A DNA stretch of 30,489 nt from an uncultured Chiayiivirga sp. (GTDB taxonomy: Bacteria > Pseudomonadota > Gammaproteobacteria > Xanthomonadales > Xanthomonadaceae), in assembly GCA_934525595.1 (NCBI GenBank), contig CAKSZJ010000031.1, forward strand, positions 1 through 30,489, given 5' to 3'. The notes below the pieces were generated by a model. It was not told the origin of the DNA. It did no database searches and saw only the letters and a list, made by a program, of their open reading frames with translations. Every line of letters begins with the position of its first letter. The first letter of the stretch is position 1. A program made the position numbers and the translations under genes. Positions 26,708 to 30,489 of this stretch are shown one piece after another.

Positions 26708-29700
26708 ATGAACAGGACTTTCTTGTCACGGCTCGCGGGCGCGGCGACATCGCGCTTTGCCATGGGCCTGCGCGGCGGTTGGCCTTCGCGGCTGGCGCCG
26801 GCGCTGGCGCTGGCAGCGGCCATGTTGCCGGGGCTGCAAACGGCACAGGCGGAAGGCACCCGCACCCTGCATCCGGCCAGCGGTACCGGCTCCACCGGCA
26901 ACCGTGGCGTGATGGACCTCACCAACACCAATGCCGCTGGCGTGGCCAGGCAGAGGCAGTTCACCTACGTGTATGCGCGCGAGGGCGAAGTGATCCTGCT
27001 CGGTTCGCGCAATCGCACCGGCACCAACAGCGGCCAGATCCGTCTCTGGGCGCCACAAAGTTTCGGCACCAAGGGGACCGAGACGGATCCGTCGAATGCC
27101 TCGGCAGTGCTGACCTGCGATGGCACGGCCGGCGCAGGCCAATATGGCCTGATCCCCAACCGTGCGGCAGAGCTCGCCGGCCCCAACAGCGCCGATGGCA
27201 CAGCGACTGTGCCCGACGGCTTCACTCCGTGTTGGTACCAGGTGCCGACCGGGGGCACGGGCATCTACGGCGTGCGCTTCTACGGTGCAAACAGCGGCAG
27301 CAGCAACAACGCCTCGATTGCAACGCCCGCCGCCAGCACCGGCGTGGTGCAGGCCTGGGACGTCACGGTGCGCGCGGACATGTCCTCGCTGGCCGACCTC
27401 AACGGCCGCGTCTTCACCTACGCCTGGGCGGTGTTTCTCAGCTCCAACGGCCGCTACCTGCGCAACAACCTGCATTACGTCTCCGCCGACGGCTATCGCT
27501 ATCGCCAGACCTTCCAGGGCCTGGATCCGAACCGTGCGGTGTTCTATGCCAATCCCAAGGGCTTCATTGACGGCGGCGCGCCCCTGTACAAGGACATCCG
27601 CGGCAGCAGCCAGAACGTGAATGCGGGCACATCCTTCAGCGCGGGTGTGACGGCCGAGCGCCCCGACTACCCGATTTTCTTCAGCGATGTCTCGCCCAGT
27701 GGCCCCAACGCCGCGGAAGTCAACCGCGTGCTTACTGCCCTGGCCATCCCGCAGGCACCGCTGCAGCCTCAGCTCACCGCGCCGACCTTCGTTGGCAACC
27801 TCGGTGGACACCAGTCCACGGTAAATACCGGCGGCGTGTTCACCTTCACCACGCTGAACACCCTGACCTACGAGATCGTCGTGCGTCGCGGCGCGGTGGC
27901 GCCGGGCGCCGATCCGAACCATCCGACCGGCTGTGTCGAGGATTACGACCCGGCCAACGTCTGCAATCGTTCGATGACGGGTGTCGCGCTGTCCGGCAAC
28001 CACAGCGTGCTCTGGAATGGCCTGGACAACAGCGGCAATTCGTTCCCGGTCGGCAACTACGATTTCCAGATCGTCGGACGCAACGGTGAAATCCATTTCC
28101 CGATGATCGACCTGGAAGGCAACGTCGACGGCGGCCCCACGCTGACCAAGCTCAATGGTTTCAATGCAGCCGAAGCCACTACGGTCTATTTCGACGATCG
28201 CGGCCATCGCACCTCGAACAACACCTTGATTGGCCAACTCAACGGTCATCTGTGCGGTGCCGGCAACGCGCAGGTGCAGCCACTGCCGAACCACTCGCTG
28301 GTCGGCGTGGACTCGGCCGACCCCAACTGGAATGGCAGCGGCAAGTATTACCGCTCATTCACCGGCAGCTCGGACAACAACCAGGATTGCCGCAACAATG
28401 CCAGCGAGTATTTCGGCACCGCCAAGGGTCTGGATCTGTGGGCGTTGGAGCGCTCGCCGCTGTTCGTCGAGCCGGTCGTCATCGTCCCATCGGTGACGGG
28501 CGTGGATGTCGGCACCATGGCCACGATGACCCCGGCCGTGCTGCCGGGCGATACGTCCTATGGCAGCTTTGCCTTCAGCAATGCCGGCGATACCACCGCC
28601 ACGGGCGTCAGCTACAGCGTAACGCTGGGTAACTCTGGCATGCCTGCTACCTGCCCGAGCGCGGTGAACTTCACCGTGCAGCCCACAGGCGTGACGGCGA
28701 CCTACAACCCCGCCACCTGCACCATCACCTTCTCCGGCATGCCGAACACGCTGACGCCGGGCCAGTCGCTGGGTTTCAACTTCAACTATGTCGTTGCACC
28801 CAGCAATCCCGGCCCGATTCCCCTGGACACGGTCATCGCGGCAACCAACGAAACCGATCCGCCGAACACCGCTCCGAACACGGCGCACGCGCAGACCGTG
28901 GTGGCCAAGCCGGTCATCAGCTATGGCAAGGCGTCCAGCCCGGCGGCGGGAATCGATGTCAACGTGGGCGACACGATTACTTACACCGTGACTGTCAACG
29001 TCGCCAACGCGCCGCTCACCAGCGTCTTCACGCTTACCGATACGCTCGGCGCCGGACTGACCTTTGGCGCGATCACCAACCAGAGTCCACAGTTCACCTG
29101 CTCGGGCAGCTTGAGCTGCACCCTGCCGGTGGGCACCGGCATCGGCAGCTACACGGTGGAATACACCGCCACCGTCAATGCATCCGCCAGCGGCAGCGTG
29201 GCCAACAACGTGACCGGCAGCGGCGGTGGCGGTGATGCGCCACCTGCCTGCTCGGGCACCTGTACTGTCACCCACAACCTGCCCGAGTCGGACATGTCGC
29301 CCGTGTTCGCCGGCCTGCCCCCCGTGCTGTCACCGGGGCAGGTCGTGACCGGAGCGACCCTGACTTGCACCAATGCCGGCCCGGGTGCCGCAGCCGCGGC
29401 AACCTGCGTGCCGAGCGTGGACTTCGGCTCGATCAGCAACATCGTCTGCGTACCGGCAACGCCGGTGGCCTCGCTGCCCGCAGCGCCGGCTCCTGGTTCA
29501 AGCATCGTCTGCACGTTCGACTACACCGCACCGGGCACGTCGGGAGGCACCGACACGATTCCGACCGGGGTGATCTTCACCGGCACCACCGGCGCGAACA
29601 ACGACTCGAATCCGGGCAACAACAGCACGACCGTGCCAGCGCCCATTATCGACGCGCTGGATGATGACTACAGCAGCACGCCGATCAATGGCGGCACCGG

Positions 29701-30489
29701 CGGTATCACACCTTCGGTGATTGGCAACGATACCGTGGGCACCGATCCTGCCGTGATCGGCGGGAATGTCTCGCTCACGCCGGGAACCCCGTCGCATCCG
29801 GGCCTGGTGATGGATCCCAGCACCGGCATCATTACCGTTCCGCCGCTGATGCCGCCGGGTACTCATACCTATCCGTACACCATCTGCGTCATCCCCGCGA
29901 CGGTGCCGCCGACCTGCGAGACCGCGACCGCCACCATCGTCGTGACCGAAGCGCCGGCGATGACGATCGTCAAAAGCGTGACATCGGGCCCCGGCCCGTA
30001 CGCGCTGGGCGACACGATCGACTATGACATTGTTGTAACCAACACCGGCAACGTGGCCATGACGGGCGTCACGGTGAACGATCCGAACGCGGTGCTGGGC
30101 ACCTGCGCCCCGATCGCGCTGCCGGGCACGCTCAACGCGGGTGCCACGACGACCTGTCCGGCCACCCACGAGGTGACGTCGGCTGACGTGACCGCGGGCA
30201 ACGTGGTGAACAGTGCAACCGCCACGGGCACGCCGCCTGCAACGCCGGGCAATCCGACGCCGACGCCGATCACCACGCCGCCGAGCACGGTGACCTCGCC
30301 GGTGGGCGAGCCGGGCCTCACCATCGTCAAGACGGTGACCTCGGGCGCGGGCCCGTACGCGCTGGGCGACACGATCAGCTACAGCCTGGTGGTCGAGAAC
30401 ACCGGCACCCTGCCGATGAGCAACGTCACGGTGAACGATCCGAACGCGGTGCTGGGCACCTGCGCCCCGATCGCGCTGCCGGGCACGCT
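26708..30489 (+). CDS. Giant exported DUF11-type repeat protein (partial, runs off the window)
   Basis: The reading frame is open from ATG 26708 to the window edge, at least 1260 residues, in one continuous frame. A long N-terminal signal region (hydrophobic APALALAAAMLPGL, ending near QTAQAEG about residue 50) directs export. Residues about 50-620 form a unique beta-rich domain with FlgD-like WNGLDNSGNSFPVGNYDFQI and cysteine pairs. DUF11-like Ig modules follow: one near 640-730, one at about 733-835 (VNVGDTITYTVTV, FTLTDTLGAGLTF), one at about 860-980, a cadherin/Ig-like one at 982-1080, then 119-residue units at 1085 and 1204 with TIVK, YALGDTI and VTVNDPNAVLGTC. Such proteins usually end in a sorting signal, here out of view. 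A ribosome binding site GGGGG precedes the ATG. Likely a cell-surface or secreted adhesin-type protein. Confidence 0.85.
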   Translation, partial: MNRTFLSRLAGAATSRFAMGLRGGWPSRLAPALALAAAMLPGLQTAQAEGTRTLHPASGTGSTGNRGVMDLTNTNAAGVARQRQFTYVYAREGEVILLGSRNRTGTNSGQIRLWAPQSFGTKGTETDPSNASAVLTCDGTAGAGQYGLIPNRAAELAGPNSADGTATVPDGFTPCWYQVPTGGTGIYGVRFYGANSGSSNNASIATPAASTGVVQAWDVTVRADMSSLADLNGRVFTYAWAVFLSSNGRYLRNNLHYVSADGYRYRQTFQGLDPNRAVFYANPKGFIDGGAPLYKDIRGSSQNVNAGTSFSAGVTAERPDYPIFFSDVSPSGPNAAEVNRVLTALAIPQAPLQPQLTAPTFVGNLGGHQSTVNTGGVFTFTTLNTLTYEIVVRRGAVAPGADPNHPTGCVEDYDPANVCNRSMTGVALSGNHSVLWNGLDNSGNSFPVGNYDFQIVGRNGEIHFPMIDLEGNVDGGPTLTKLNGFNAAEATTVYFDDRGHRTSNNTLIGQLNGHLCGAGNAQVQPLPNHSLVGVDSADPNWNGSGKYYRSFTGSSDNNQDCRNNASEYFGTAKGLDLWALERSPLFVEPVVIVPSVTGVDVGTMATMTPAVLPGDTSYGSFAFSNAGDTTATGVSYSVTLGNSGMPATCPSAVNFTVQPTGVTATYNPATCTITFSGMPNTLTPGQSLGFNFNYVVAPSNPGPIPLDTVIAATNETDPPNTAPNTAHAQTVVAKPVISYGKASSPAAGIDVNVGDTITYTVTVNVANAPLTSVFTLTDTLGAGLTFGAITNQSPQFTCSGSLSCTLPVGTGIGSYTVEYTATVNASASGSVANNVTGSGGGGDAPPACSGTCTVTHNLPESDMSPVFAGLPPVLSPGQVVTGATLTCTNAGPGAAAAATCVPSVDFGSISNIVCVPATPVASLPAAPAPGSSIVCTFDYTAPGTSGGTDTIPTGVIFTGTTGANNDSNPGNNSTTVPAPIIDALDDDYSSTPINGGTGGITPSVIGNDTVGTDPAVIGGNVSLTPGTPSHPGLVMDPSTGIITVPPLMPPGTHTYPYTICVIPATVPPTCETATATIVVTEAPAMTIVKSVTSGPGPYALGDTIDYDIVVTNTGNVAMTGVTVNDPNAVLGTCAPIALPGTLNAGATTTCPATHEVTSADVTAGNVVNSATATGTPPATPGNPTPTPITTPPSTVTSPVGEPGLTIVKTVTSGAGPYALGDTISYSLVVENTGTLPMSNVTVNDPNAVLGTCAPIALPGT
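29960..30489 (+). repeat. 357-base tandem repeat in the giant protein gene
   Basis: Unit 1 spans 29960-30316 and unit 2 starts at 30317, still open at the edge. The 65 bases at 30068-30132 recur exactly at 30425-30489, and 25 bases at 29995-30019 recur at 30352-30376, both offset 357 bases. The linker between units is rich in Pro-Thr. Exact identity at DNA level points to recent duplication or gene conversion. Confidence 0.9.

Noticed and set aside
26779..27570. A 263-codon frame inside the giant protein gene
   Set aside because: It is in another frame from the continuous 1260-codon frame and reads as Gly/Arg-rich noise.
29960..30489. Regular repeats as a possible CRISPR array
   Set aside because: Units are 357 bases, in frame and coding; there are no short repeats with uniform spacers anywhere in the window.

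Overview
The window is about 30 kb of high-GC bacterial chromosome. It looks like a gammaproteobacterium of the Lysobacterales (Xanthomonadales). The evidence is the order lolB-ispE-tRNA(Gln)-prs-rplY-pth-ychF next to a divergent hemA-prfA pair, the strong similarity of Tgt, FadH and the OmpA-type protein to that order's versions, and a GGGAAT/GAATC-type intergenic repeat of a kind common there. The assignment rests on remembered sequences and gene order, not on a search.

Layout. 1-4000: a terminator, a secreted protein, then a compact operon of SPFH membrane protein, ribbon-helix-helix regulator, DUF4177 protein and an alpha/beta hydrolase, preceded by paired TGATATC palindromes. 4000-6500: a frameshifted siderophore-interacting protein gene, convergent with a class III aminotransferase that has a large hairpin in its leader. 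6500-9630: queA and tgt (queuosine tRNA modification), separated by a lower-GC, truncated HerA/FtsK-type ATPase gene on the opposite strand, probably the relic of a defence island. 9700-13310: leftward genes for a beta-class glutathione S-transferase, a SleB-type cell wall hydrolase and 2,4-dienoyl-CoA reductase (fadH). 13310-14690: an FNR/ANR-like box and an OmpA-type outer membrane protein with a strong terminator. 14760-19256: a tight leftward operon, hemA-prfA-roxA-acetyltransferase, joining haem synthesis and translation.

19340-26270: the rightward housekeeping block. A TPR protein, LolB (outer membrane lipoprotein insertion) and IspE (isoprenoid synthesis) overlap or nearly touch. tRNA-Gln(UUG), Prs (PRPP), ribosomal protein L25, peptidyl-tRNA hydrolase and the ATPase YchF follow. 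Structured intergenic elements lie between prs and rplY, rplY and pth, and pth and ychF.

26708 to the right edge: an exported giant protein with DUF11-like repeats. It is open for at least 1260 codons and ends inside a 119-residue tandem repeat that is partly identical at DNA level. No CRISPR array, rRNA, intact insertion sequence or replication origin was seen. The most unusual features are the ATPase relic splitting queA from tgt, the SPFH/RHH operon with its putative operator, the repeat-built surface protein, and several RNA-hairpin leaders.
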